Position numbers and translations under genes: made by a program. From assembly GCA_002388005.1 (NCBI GenBank), contig DGLO01000052.1, positions 1 through 20,958 of the forward strand: a stretch of 20,958 nt of DNA. The letters run 5' to 3'. Positions 7,168 through 14,649 of this stretch are shown here, in pieces. Under the pieces are notes generated by a model. The model was not told the DNA's origin. It made no database searches and saw only the letters and a program-made list of their open reading frames with translations. Positions within the stretch are counted from its first letter, which is position 1, and every line of letters starts with the position of its first letter. Origin of the DNA: Candidatus Neomicrothrix sp. UBA4542. Lineage in GTDB: Bacteria; Actinomycetota; Acidimicrobiia; Acidimicrobiales; Poriferisodalaceae.

Positions 7168-8333
7168 CGATCACTTCCCGGTCCCAAGATGTCCATCATC
7201 TGATCAACATCTTTATCCCCGCGCCCTGACAAGTTGAGGAGAACCACCTGACCCTTAAGCGAAGTTGACTCTCGAACCACCCAAGCCAACGCATGGGCGG
7301 ATTCCAACGCGGGGATGATGCCCTCTGTACGGGAGAGCAATTGGAAAGCCTCCACGACTTCTTCATCGGTCACTGATGGATATTCGGCGCGTCCCACTGA
7401 GGCTAGATAGGCGTGTTCGGGTCCAACGCCCGGGTAGTCGAGTCCCGCAGAAATGGATTCGGCCTCTTGAACCTGTCCGACCTCATCTTGCATGAGGTAA
7501 GAAACCATCCCATGCACTACTCCCGGCACGCCTCGCCCAACTGCTGCACCACCTGCTGGTTCCACCCCAACCAGACGTGAGTTCGCGTCCGCGAAACCTG
7601 AGAAAATTCCAGCTGCGTTGCTGCCACCCCCCACGCACGCAACAACTACATCGGGGTCTTGTTTGACCAACGCTTGACATTGCTCTCGAGCTTCATCACC
7701 AATGACGTGATGGAACGTACGGACCATCCATGGATATGGATGAGGTCCCATGACGGACCCGAGGCAGTAGTGGGTGTTTTCTACTGTGGCGACCCAGTCC
7801 CGCATGGCTTCGTTGACCGCATCCTTCAGCGTCTTACTACCCGAAGAAACTGATTCGACTTCGGCACCCATTAATTGCATGCGAAAAACGTTGAGTTCCT
7901 GTCGCGCCACATCGACTTGACCCATGTACACCTTGCATTCCATATCGAATAGGGCTGCTGCAGTCGCTGTAGCAACCCCATGCTGTCCAGCACCCGTTTC
8001 TGCCACCAATCGAGACTTGCCCATGCGACGCGCTAATAAGGCCTGCCCAATCACATTGTTGATCTTGTGAGACCCCGTGTGGTTTAAGTCTTCTCGTTTG
8101 AGTAATAAGCGCACACCTAGTTGCTCCGATAAGCGGTAACACTCCGTGAGCGGCGAGGGGCGACCTCCGTAATCGATCAGAATTCGATGGAATTCCTCAA
8201 CGAAAGCTGCGTCATTCCAAGCCTCGCGGAAGGCTTGCTCAAGCTCTTCGCATGCAGGTATAAGCGTTTCAGGCACAAAGCGGCCACCAAACTCCCCGAA
8301 ACGCCCCTCCTCGGTCGGATCGCTCATCACCAT
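7164..8333 (-). CDS. trpB: Tryptophan synthase beta chain
   Basis: TrpB condenses indole with serine to make tryptophan, using pyridoxal phosphate. The 389-residue protein has PLP-binding Lys90 in NHTGSHKIN, preceded by KREDLNH, and the phosphate-binding loop GGGSNA. The N-terminal FGGRFVPE motif marks the TrpB1 class that partners TrpA. The start is ATG at 8333; the third codon is also ATG (8327) and neither has a strong Shine-Dalgarno. The gene lies 33 bases after trpF and overlaps trpA. Confidence 0.97.
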   Translation of the reverse strand: MVMSDPTEEGRFGEFGGRFVPETLIPACEELEQAFREAWNDAAFVEEFHRILIDYGGRPSPLTECYRLSEQLGVRLLLKREDLNHTGSHKINNVIGQALLARRMGKSRLVAETGAGQHGVATATAAALFDMECKVYMGQVDVARQELNVFRMQLMGAEVESVSSGSKTLKDAVNEAMRDWVATVENTHYCLGSVMGPHPYPWMVRTFHHVIGDEAREQCQALVKQDPDVVVACVGGGSNAAGIFSGFADANSRLVGVEPAGGAAVGRGVPGVVHGMVSYLMQDEVGQVQEAESISAGLDYPGVGPEHAYLASVGRAEYPSVTDEEVVEAFQLLSRTEGIIPALESAHALAWVVRESTSLKGQVVLLNLSGRGDKDVDQMMDILGPGSDR

Positions 8334-8366
8334 AAGTTCAACCTATCGCCGGCATCGTCGACGTCA

Positions 8367-9041
8367 TCACTCATCTCGCCAGTCGTAGGGGCGGGGAGCA
8401 TCAGGGTCAAATTCTTGACCAGTCGGCTCCAATGCTGCTTCGGCTGCTCTGGCATTGAGGATGAACTCGCGTACCTTAACGGGATCTTTCGCACCAGCCG
8501 ACGACTCGACGCCGCTGGCTACATCCACACCCCACGGTCGTACCGTACGAACCGCCTGCGCCACATTTTCTGGGTGCAGACCTCCAGCTAGAATTAGCGG
8601 TCGCCCTCTCTCGCTGCCGTCAAGCATGGACCAATCGAAAACTTCACCTGAGCCCGGTTCCGGAGCGTCAAGCAGGACAGCGCTAGCCGAATACAGGTCG
8701 AGGTTGTCGATAGCAGAGTCACCGGCAGCGAACCCTTTGATCAGATAGGGCACTCGTTGCGCAACCCAGGCGCTGTCGTCAGTTGATTCTCTACCGTGAA
8801 GCTGGGCAGCTTTAAGGCCCGCCTCGTGCGTTACCTCAACGACCCTTTCCTTCAATTCATCTCGAAATATCCCCACCGTCAGCACGCCACCAGGAAGCCT
8901 CCGAACGATGTCGCGTGCCGTCGCCGTTCTGATTTGCCGCGGTGAGCCGGGCACAAAGTTGAAACCCAACGCATCCGCTCCCATTCCCACCGCAAGAAGA
9001 GCGTCTTCTTCTGTAGTGACCCCGCAAATTTTTACGAACAT
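8367..9041 (-). CDS. trpF: Phosphoribosylanthranilate isomerase
   Basis: TrpF converts phosphoribosylanthranilate to the carboxyphenylamino-deoxyribulose phosphate used by TrpC. The 224-residue TIM barrel has the N-terminal KICGVTTEEDA motif with catalytic Cys6. Asp125 in LLDAPEPGSG is the expected acid, and VDVASGVE is the phosphate-binding end. The ATG at 9041 shares one base with the trpC stop (TGATG); the in-frame TTG just before it is less likely. A hydrophilic tail (about 205-224) extends past the barrel. A dedicated trpF matters here because some actinobacteria lack one and use a dual-function HisA (PriA) instead. Confidence 0.95.
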   Translation of the reverse strand: MFVKICGVTTEEDALLAVGMGADALGFNFVPGSPRQIRTATARDIVRRLPGGVLTVGIFRDELKERVVEVTHEAGLKAAQLHGRESTDDSAWVAQRVPYLIKGFAAGDSAIDNLDLYSASAVLLDAPEPGSGEVFDWSMLDGSERGRPLILAGGLHPENVAQAVRTVRPWGVDVASGVESSAGAKDPVKVREFILNARAAEAALEPTGQEFDPDAPRPYDWRDE

Positions 9042-9829
9042 CAAACAGCCTCTCGAAGCGCTGCAACTGCCGCTGATGCATCACCACTGGTAACGAGTGT
9101 TTCACCGACAAGAATCGCGGCGTAGCCAGCATCTCGCAGAGTCGCAGCGTCTGCTGGGTCTCGTACCCCTGATTCTGCGACAGCAACTACGCCATCGGGT
9201 ATGAGCACCGCCATCCGAGCCGCCCGATCATGATCGACTTCGAAAGTGGTGAGATTTCGCTGGTTTACTCCAACCAGATCGGCACCGACACTTAAGGCAA
9301 TCTCTAGCTCAGCTTCGCTATGGGTTTCCACCAGGGCGTCTAAGCCGAGATCACGTGAAAGAGCATGGAATCGCCTGAGTTCTTCGACAGACAACGCAGC
9401 CACAATCAACAGAACTGCGTCGGCCCCCATGAGCCGTGCATCGAGAACGTCACGTTCATGGACGGTGAAGTCTTTTCTCAATACCGGCAGTTTCACCGCA
9501 GCACGGGCCGCGGTTAGATCTTCTGAGGATCCACCAAAATTCGTTTCGTCGGTAAGAACAGAGATGCACGCAGCCCCACCCTCCTCGTATTCGGCGGCTA
9601 GAAGCGATGGGTCCAGATCAGCAAAGAGTTCTCCTTTGGATGGTGAACGGCGTTTTATTTCCGCGATAACGCTTAATCCAGGTTCGGTTAGGCGAGAACG
9701 AAATCCTCTCGTTTCTGGAACCGACATTGCTTCCGCGAGTAGTTGTTCCACTGATCGTCGATCGCTTAGAGCGGCACTGCGATGCTCAGCAACGATCCGG
9801 TCTAAATAGGTTGTATTAGCGCCGCTCAT
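9041..9829 (-). CDS. trpC: Indole-3-glycerol phosphate synthase
   Basis: TrpC closes the indole ring by decarboxylation and cyclisation to indole-3-glycerol phosphate. From the ATG at 9829 the protein is 262 residues and begins as the family does (TTYLDRIVAEHR). The motif VIAEIKRRSPSKG holds Glu57 and Lys59. LRKDFTVHERDV holds the catalytic lysine, with GVNQRNL and VAESGV further on. A GTG at 9865 could add 12 residues, but ATG 9829 has GGAAGG some 11 bases upstream and a better N-terminus. It follows the ABM-domain gene by 51 bases and is joined to trpF by one shared base. Confidence 0.95.
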   Translation of the reverse strand: MSGANTTYLDRIVAEHRSAALSDRRSVEQLLAEAMSVPETRGFRSRLTEPGLSVIAEIKRRSPSKGELFADLDPSLLAAEYEEGGAACISVLTDETNFGGSSEDLTAARAAVKLPVLRKDFTVHERDVLDARLMGADAVLLIVAALSVEELRRFHALSRDLGLDALVETHSEAELEIALSVGADLVGVNQRNLTTFEVDHDRAARMAVLIPDGVVAVAESGVRDPADAATLRDAGYAAILVGETLVTSGDASAAVAALREAV

Positions 9830-9880
9830 GATCGCGTCGCCTTCCAATAGTCGGCGTTCCAGCACTAACCCGGACTTCGG

Positions 9881-10195
9881 TCAGAGTTCAAGTCCCTTCG
9901 CACACACCGGTTCCAGGAAGATTAAGTCTGGGCGGCTGGCCATGTACTCCCCCGTAGCGCGACCGAAGTCCTTCATCGCGTCGGAACCGCCGTGGGCAGC
10001 TAACGCGTCGCTGTCCGAATACATCTCGTAGAACCAGACGACATTTTCGTCGTTCTGGTCTTTGTGCGCGACATAAATCTCCGTGCCGGGCTCACCAGAA
10101 ACGTTTCGCATGCCCAAATCAGCGATCACGCTTAACAACGCGTCGCGTTGTCCGTCCTTGGCCGTCAATTTGGCTAAAAGTGCGGGCTTCGCCAC
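9881..10195 (-). CDS. Antibiotic biosynthesis monooxygenase (ABM) domain protein
   Basis: This is a 104-residue ferredoxin-like protein of the ABM/YgiN family, whose members include cofactor-less quinol monooxygenases and heme-degrading enzymes. The pattern is typical: ALLAKLTAKDGQRD at the N-terminus, IYVAHKDQND in the centre, WFYEMYSDSDALAAH, then a C-terminal strand. The GTG at 10195 is chosen because GGGAG lies 9 bases upstream and family proteins start at this point; an ATG at 10204 is possible but sits directly on that site. It occupies the trp cluster between ygfZ and trpC, where trpD might be expected. It shows no phosphoribosyltransferase features, and its substrate is unknown. Confidence 0.85.
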   Translation of the reverse strand: MAKPALLAKLTAKDGQRDALLSVIADLGMRNVSGEPGTEIYVAHKDQNDENVVWFYEMYSDSDALAAHGGSDAMKDFGRATGEYMASRPDLIFLEPVCAKGLEL

Positions 10196-10286
10196 GATAA
10201 TCATCTCCCATGTGGGTAGGTGCGGCATCCAGCGACACCTGTAGGTTCGACCAGAGGGTAGCGCCCTGCCACTTTCGAGGTTCTGC
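10196..10286. other. Spacer between ygfZ and the ABM gene
   Basis: This 91-base gap is the longest inside the trp series and could hold an internal promoter. I see only a weak AGGG/CCCT hairpin and no clear promoter or terminator. Confidence 0.35.
10205..10209 (-). promoter_or_regulatory. Shine-Dalgarno deciding the ABM gene start
   Basis: GGGAG on the minus strand lies 9 bases before GTG 10195 but immediately next to ATG 10204, which is too close for efficient initiation. This favours the GTG. Confidence 0.55.
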
Positions 10287-11102
10287 TTATACGGCGACCT
10301 GATGTATTGAGCTGACGTTAACGGGTTCTCCATCGGGTCCATCGACGACTTCCACGTCGGCTCGGAGACGAGCAAACCCCACATACGGCCCAGAGCTAGT
10401 ACTGGTCAACACTTCTCCTACTATTTCGCCGTCAAATTCAAGTGCGTCTCCCGAACCCAAGGCACTTTCGCTCTGCACGCGGCGAATCAGTCGTCGTCCT
10501 CCGGAGCGGGCATCGATTCGCTCAACGAGTTCTTGACCTCGGTAGCACCCTTTGTCGAAAGACACGGCAAGATCTAACAGGTCAGTTTCATTTGGGACAT
10601 CTCCAACCGCTACTTCGCTCCCTATGACCGGCAAACCCTCACTGAGACGAAGTCGTTCGTAATCTTCACTCGAACATTCTGGCAAATCCAGAGAGGGTGA
10701 TTCCCCAAGTAGGTCGCTGTATCCGATCCCTGGCCAGCTTGATGCCGCTACGAGTTCAAAATTGTTAGCTTGCGAGGCATCCGCTTGACCAAGAATAGAA
10801 ATCATCTGCCATCTCGATCCAACGAATTCGACTTTCGATCGCAATTTGAAACGGGCCAGGGAGGACAGAAGGAGTTCACCGTGACCGAATTCGGTATCGA
10901 GAACATATTGTTGATCACCTGAGCGGGTGATCCGAAACAGGCTCTCGATTTTGCCTCGGGGTTCAAGAAGGAACGAAAGTCGCGATTCGCCGACAGTCAT
11001 GTCATTGACATCTTGGGAAATTTGGCCGTGCAGGTAAGGTTCCGCTTCGGCGCCCTCGACTACGACCACGTCGCGAGGCACAGACTTGATGAAAGCATTC
11101 AT
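10287..11102 (-). CDS. ygfZ: Folate-dependent YgfZ/GcvT-like protein
   Basis: YgfZ proteins bind tetrahydrofolate and help maintain or assemble certain iron-sulfur enzymes, such as MiaB and succinate dehydrogenase. The 271-residue protein has the diagnostic KGCYRGQE motif with Cys186. Upstream it shows the GcvT-like N-terminal pattern (LHGQISQDV, SFLLEPRGKI). The ATG at 11102 overlaps the trpE(G) stop (ATGA), so it is probably translated together with anthranilate synthase. It has no known role in tryptophan synthesis. Its position probably reflects transcript sharing, though a link through iron-sulfur or folate supply cannot be ruled out. A glycine-cleavage T protein would be longer and lack this cysteine motif. 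Confidence 0.88.
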   Translation of the reverse strand: MNAFIKSVPRDVVVVEGAEAEPYLHGQISQDVNDMTVGESRLSFLLEPRGKIESLFRITRSGDQQYVLDTEFGHGELLLSSLARFKLRSKVEFVGSRWQMISILGQADASQANNFELVAASSWPGIGYSDLLGESPSLDLPECSSEDYERLRLSEGLPVIGSEVAVGDVPNETDLLDLAVSFDKGCYRGQELVERIDARSGGRRLIRRVQSESALGSGDALEFDGEIVGEVLTSTSSGPYVGFARLRADVEVVDGPDGEPVNVSSIHQVAV

Positions 11103-13258
11103 TGAGGGCCTGCCAATAATTTGACGGCGTTGCTAATTAACCGAAACCCTATTTCCTCGTCGAAGGACATGATGGACTCAGGATGGAATTGGACGGCACA
11201 TATTGGTAACTCGCGATGTTCGACGGCCATAACGACTTCATCGTCGGCACTGATGGCGGTGACTTCCAGTTCTTCTGGCACCCGTTCCCGCCTAGCGAAC
11301 AGAGAGTGGTATCGGCCGGCGCGAAATTCGGTAGGTAAATCAGTAAACAACTGACCGCCAAGGACCTGGACCAGTGAAGGTTTGCCGTGCATTGGAGTTT
11401 CCAGTTGCCCTAACTCCCCTCCGAAATACTCGACAACGGCCTGCAACCCTAGGCATACACCAAACACAGGCACTCCGAGTTTTACTGCCGCCTCAATGGT
11501 GTCTGAAATGCGGTAATCAGACGGAGTCCCTGGTCCGGGTGATAGCACCAAAAGATCAGGTGGCCGGGCGGTTAAGTCGCTTAGTGGGAACCCGCTTCGT
11601 TGGGTGACCACCTCAGCTCCGGTCTGTCGTAGGTAGTTCGCCAAGGTGTGCACAAAAGAGTCCATGTGGTCCACAAGCAACACGCGTTTTCCTTCAGCCG
11701 GTTTGAAGAATGGTGTTACCTCTGCCTGACGGCGCGGCAACCGAAGGGCGTCCAAGAAGGCTGATGCCTTCAATTCGGTTTCCTGTTCTTCGGACACAGG
11801 GTCAGAATCCCAAAGCAGGGTGGCTCCGACCCTGACTTCTGCATGGCCGTTCTTGATTCTTATTGTTCTGAGAGTCAACCCAGTGTTCAGACTTCCGTCA
11901 AACCCAACTTTTCCTATCGCCCCGCCATACCAAGCTCTTGGGCTCTTCTCATGGGCTTCAAGAAACATCATTGCCGACGCTTTGGGCGCGCCGGTGACCG
12001 TCACAGCCCACGTATGTGTCAGGAATGCGTCAAGCGCGTCAAACTCAGGGCGGAGGCGGCCCTCAACGTGATCAACGGTATGAATAAGCCGTGAGTACAT
12101 CTCGATTTGACGCCGGCCAATCACTTTGACGGAACCCGGAGCACAGATTCTGCTCTTGTCATTGCGATCAACGTCGGTACACATCGTGAGTTCCGACTCA
12201 TCTTTTTCTGAATTGAGCAAAGCAAGAATTTGCGATGCATCATCAAGGGGGTCCTGCCCTCTGGCAATGGTGCCCGAAATCGGGCAGGTTTCGACGCGGT
12301 CACCCTCCACCCGTACATACATTTCCGGTGACGCTCCCACCAACCATTCGGATTGACCCAAGTTGATCAAGAATCCGTAGGGAGAGGGATTCTGCTCCTT
12401 CAAGCGGCGAAACAATTCCGACGGTGGTTCAGGGGAAGGCTCGACAAAGGTTTGACTCGAAACAACTTCGAATAGATCCCCACGCGCAAAATATTCTCGA
12501 GCAATCTCGACAGCTTGGGAATACTCCCCTGGACTGTGGTCGCGTTGGGCCTCGAGTTCGAGGTCAGGCTGATAGGCCTGCCTTGCTCCGCCGCGATTCA
12601 GTCCATCTGTAGTTCCTTTATCGAACGTGAATTCATAGCAACGACGCTCCGCTATGCCCCCCTGGTGGTCAACGACAATGAGTTCGTCTGGAATGTAGAG
12701 AACCAGGTCTCTTTGATCTTCTGGCCGCGTGAGTTGCAGTTCGATTGGTTCGAACTGAAATGCGAGGTCATACCCGAAGGCTCCATATAGACCGATGTGT
12801 TCATCTGGACCGGCAAACAGCTCAACTATCGCCCTCACCGCCGAGAAGGACGACGGTTGTCGACTTCGATCCTCTTCTTCAAATCGTTCAACTGACCGTT
12901 CAACATGAAAGGACAGGAAGCTGCTCGCTGCTTCGACGAGCGAGACGCCGTTCACGTCCCGCATTGCGTCTTGAAGGAAAGGCAGTAGCGCGTGTCCTCG
13001 CTCGTTCAGAGCATCGATTCGAACCTCTTGACCCCGGCTCGTTACAACTAATGGAGGGTCAACGAAGCCCATATCCCAACGGGTATAACGGCCTGGGTAT
13101 TCATAGCTTGATGACAGAAGCACTCCTCGAGCAGAGTCAAGCCGATCAACAAGATCTTCGACGGCAGCCTCAGGCTCAATAGGCGTGACGTCTACGCGAA
13201 CTTCAATTCCGCCCTGGGTTCTGTACTCCCAGGGCTCACCTGCGGACGCGTTACCCAT
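11099..13258 (-). CDS. trpE(G): Fused anthranilate synthase, TrpE(G) type
   Basis: This single 719-residue chain converts chorismate and glutamine to anthranilate, the first committed step to tryptophan. The TrpE part (about 1-510) has an N-terminal allosteric-site-like segment (LLSSSYEYPGRYTRW, 47-61). It also has CPISGTIARG (325-334), TDVDRNDKSR (361-370) and TVTGAPK (420-426). The TrpG glutaminase part starts near 523, with Cys602 in GVCLGLQ and His692/Glu694 in FHPES. The length and joint match the fused enzymes best known from Rhizobium and Azospirillum; two-gene trpE/trpG is more usual in actinobacteria. It starts 5 bases after the GroES-like gene with no clear Shine-Dalgarno, so coupling is likely. 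Feedback inhibition by tryptophan is expected but not proven. A phenazine PhzE or ADC synthase is less likely given the trp context. Confidence 0.94.
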   Translation of the reverse strand: MGNASAGEPWEYRTQGGIEVRVDVTPIEPEAAVEDLVDRLDSARGVLLSSSYEYPGRYTRWDMGFVDPPLVVTSRGQEVRIDALNERGHALLPFLQDAMRDVNGVSLVEAASSFLSFHVERSVERFEEEDRSRQPSSFSAVRAIVELFAGPDEHIGLYGAFGYDLAFQFEPIELQLTRPEDQRDLVLYIPDELIVVDHQGGIAERRCYEFTFDKGTTDGLNRGGARQAYQPDLELEAQRDHSPGEYSQAVEIAREYFARGDLFEVVSSQTFVEPSPEPPSELFRRLKEQNPSPYGFLINLGQSEWLVGASPEMYVRVEGDRVETCPISGTIARGQDPLDDASQILALLNSEKDESELTMCTDVDRNDKSRICAPGSVKVIGRRQIEMYSRLIHTVDHVEGRLRPEFDALDAFLTHTWAVTVTGAPKASAMMFLEAHEKSPRAWYGGAIGKVGFDGSLNTGLTLRTIRIKNGHAEVRVGATLLWDSDPVSEEQETELKASAFLDALRLPRRQAEVTPFFKPAEGKRVLLVDHMDSFVHTLANYLRQTGAEVVTQRSGFPLSDLTARPPDLLVLSPGPGTPSDYRISDTIEAAVKLGVPVFGVCLGLQAVVEYFGGELGQLETPMHGKPSLVQVLGGQLFTDLPTEFRAGRYHSLFARRERVPEELEVTAISADDEVVMAVEHRELPICAVQFHPESIMSFDEEIGFRLISNAVKLLAGPQ

Positions 13259-13263
13259 AGCAA

Positions 13264-13617
13264 TCAGAGGTACAAGCCAGTGCTGCCGGGCTCGACCCTT
13301 GGCGCTGCGATCGCGTGGACGTCGCGCTCACGCAAGATGAGGAAATCATCACCGTGTACTTCAACCTCATATCGGTCTTCTGGGCTGAACAAAACCTGGT
13401 CGCCTTCCTCTGCGCTACGAACATTGGGCCCGGCTCCTACCACTTCACCCCACACCAACCGTTTTTGTTGTTGGGCCGTAGCAGGGATCAAGATGCCTCC
13501 GCTGCTTCGCCGTTCAGCCTCATCTGTAGGCATTCGAACGAGGATGCGGTCATGCAACATCTTGATCGGGCGTTTCGGATTTTGCCCGTTGGATTCGTCG
13601 CTCGGTTCTTCAACCAC
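13264..13617 (-). CDS. GroES-like co-chaperonin, orphan actinobacterial type
   Basis: This is a 117-residue protein with the Cpn10 fold: MLHDRILVR, SGGILIPATAQQQKR in place of the mobile loop region, WGEVVGAGPNVRS, GDQVLF and the strand around DDFLILRERDVHAI. Classic GroES is about 95 residues; the extra parts are a polar N-terminus and a tail ending STGLYL. That tail recalls a second GroES-like paralogue found in actinobacteria such as Streptomyces; this comparison is from memory. No groEL is nearby. GTG 13617 is assumed, but an internal ATG at 13560 could be the true start. It heads the trp series, 5 bases from trpE(G), and diverges from the hydrolase. Confidence 0.85.
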   Translation of the reverse strand: MVEEPSDESNGQNPKRPIKMLHDRILVRMPTDEAERRSSGGILIPATAQQQKRLVWGEVVGAGPNVRSAEEGDQVLFSPEDRYEVEVHGDDFLILRERDVHAIAAPRVEPGSTGLYL

Positions 13618-13668
13618 AAACGCACGGTACCGTTTCTAGCTATGAACGCGGACGTCGGTTCCCCTCAA
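13618..13668. promoter_or_regulatory. Short divergent control region
   Basis: Only 51 bases separate the GroES-like start (13617) from the chosen hydrolase start (13669). All promoters for the long trp series and for the hydrolase must lie here or inside the flanking genes. A palindromic TAGCTA at 13637-13642 could act as a weak -10 on both strands. There is no room for a tryptophan leader peptide or T-box ahead of the series. Confidence 0.35.
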
Positions 13669-14286
13669 ATGACGAGTTTTGAGACCAGCGATGGCCATAT
13701 TTTGGAGGCGGAGTACCTGATACCGCCCGAAATCAAGGCTATGGCAGTACTTTCTCATCCCCATCCTCTTTACGGCGGCGAGATGCGGAACAATGTCGTC
13801 CAATCTCTCTTTGAGTGTCTGCCCCAAGCCTCAATCGGGGCCCTTAGATACAACTTTCGTGGTGTTGGACAGTCCGAGGGCATACACGGGCAGGGAAAAT
13901 CGGAAACCATTGATGCCTCTGACGCATTCACTCGCGCAAGTCAGCTCGCCGAAGGTATCCCGATAATTTCGGTCGGATATTCCTTCGGAGCCGATGTCTC
14001 GTTGTCAGTGGAGCACTCCAATCTTGCGGCTTGGGTGGGTGTTGCCTCCCCATTGGCATTACTCGAACCCGAACAGATGCCAGCCGGTCACGACGACCGC
14101 CCAACTTTGCTACTTGTGCCGCAACACGATCAGTACCGTTCTCCCGAAGAAGCAACGAGTATCTGTCGCCCGTGGGTTGCAACGTCGCTGTTAGTCATTG
14201 ACGGCGGTGATCATTTCCTCATGGGCCGCACCGGACCAGTAAGCGATGCAACCGCTGCCTTTATTTCGGAGGTTGTTGCTTCCTGA
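13669..14286 (+). CDS. Alpha/beta hydrolase (COG2945-like)
   Basis: This is a 205-residue serine hydrolase of the small alpha/beta hydrolase group related to dienelactone hydrolases. The N-terminal part has SHPHPLYGGEMRNNVV and LRYNFRGVGQSEG, both hallmarks of this group. The catalytic set is Ser105 in GYSFGA, Asp154 in PQHDQYRSPEEA and His182 in GGDHF. No signal peptide is visible, so it is probably cytoplasmic. ATG 13669 gives the family-like start MTSFETSDG; ATG 13642 would add nine residues. The open frame continues upstream to 13315, but that part is antisense to the GroES-like gene and is rejected. The last 26 bases overlap the convergent DCC gene. The substrate is unknown. Confidence 0.85.
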   Translation: MTSFETSDGHILEAEYLIPPEIKAMAVLSHPHPLYGGEMRNNVVQSLFECLPQASIGALRYNFRGVGQSEGIHGQGKSETIDASDAFTRASQLAEGIPIISVGYSFGADVSLSVEHSNLAAWVGVASPLALLEPEQMPAGHDDRPTLLLVPQHDQYRSPEEATSICRPWVATSLLVIDGGDHFLMGRTGPVSDATAAFISEVVAS

Positions 14287-14617
14287 CAACACCAGCTTGT
14301 TTGTTCAGTCGATGTCGATTGGCTGCCACCCAGCGGTAGGTCAACGACGCAATCCACGAACAGGGTGGTATCCGCATCGCTCGCCCGAGTCCAGCCCAAA
14401 TGCCGCCCACCTGCTGAAGTGCCCGCCCGATCGCTTCGTGACCAGCGAGACGCTCGTGGCTATCAATCCACCACACAGAACGCTTCGCTTCCGAGGATGA
14501 GAGTCCAAGCGTTAGGAGGTCCTGTTCATTCCCGGCACTCATGGGAACATCGGCCCTGTTTCGCAGCCAGGCCGCACATCTGCAACAAAAGCTGCAGTCT
14601 CCGTCATAGACCAGCAC
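14261..14617 (-). CDS. DCC-family (DUF393) thiol-disulfide oxidoreductase-like protein
   Basis: This is a 118-residue protein with the family signature YDGDCSFC, in which Cys8 and Cys11 form the CxxC pair of a thioredoxin-like fold. Two further cysteines follow (CRC). The C-terminal SLTYRWVAANRHRL is the usual end motif of the family. GTG 14617 is preferred over GTG 14632, because GGAGG at 14626-14630 lies 8 bases before it and the protein then starts right at the motif. It lies downstream of the metallo-hydrolase and overlaps the hydrolase on the other strand by 26 bases. The physiological partner is unknown. Confidence 0.84.
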   Translation of the reverse strand: MLVYDGDCSFCCRCAAWLRNRADVPMSAGNEQDLLTLGLSSSEAKRSVWWIDSHERLAGHEAIGRALQQVGGIWAGLGRAMRIPPCSWIASLTYRWVAANRHRLNKQAGVVRKQQPPK

Positions 14618-14625
14618 TACCTGCG

Positions 14626-14630
14626 CCTCC
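14626..14630 (-). promoter_or_regulatory. Shine-Dalgarno deciding the DCC gene start
   Basis: GGAGG on the minus strand lies 8 bases before GTG 14617. It overlaps the alternative GTG at 14632, so it cannot serve that one. Confidence 0.6.
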
Positions 14631-14649
14631 ACAGCCGATCAGAAGACCG

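Noticed and set aside
9246..9809. 187-codon plus-strand open frame
   Set aside because: It lies wholly antisense to trpC and has a serine/arginine-rich shadow composition with no recognisable motif.
12745..13182. 145-codon plus-strand open frame
   Set aside because: It is antisense to the N-terminal part of trpE(G), arginine-rich and without family motifs.
13259..13263. tryptophan leader peptide or T-box before trpE(G)
   Set aside because: Only 5 bases separate it from the GroES-like gene, so there is no room for an attenuator.
13315..13668. Long plus-strand extension of the hydrolase frame
   Set aside because: It is antisense to the GroES-like gene, and hydrolase similarity begins only at about 13669.
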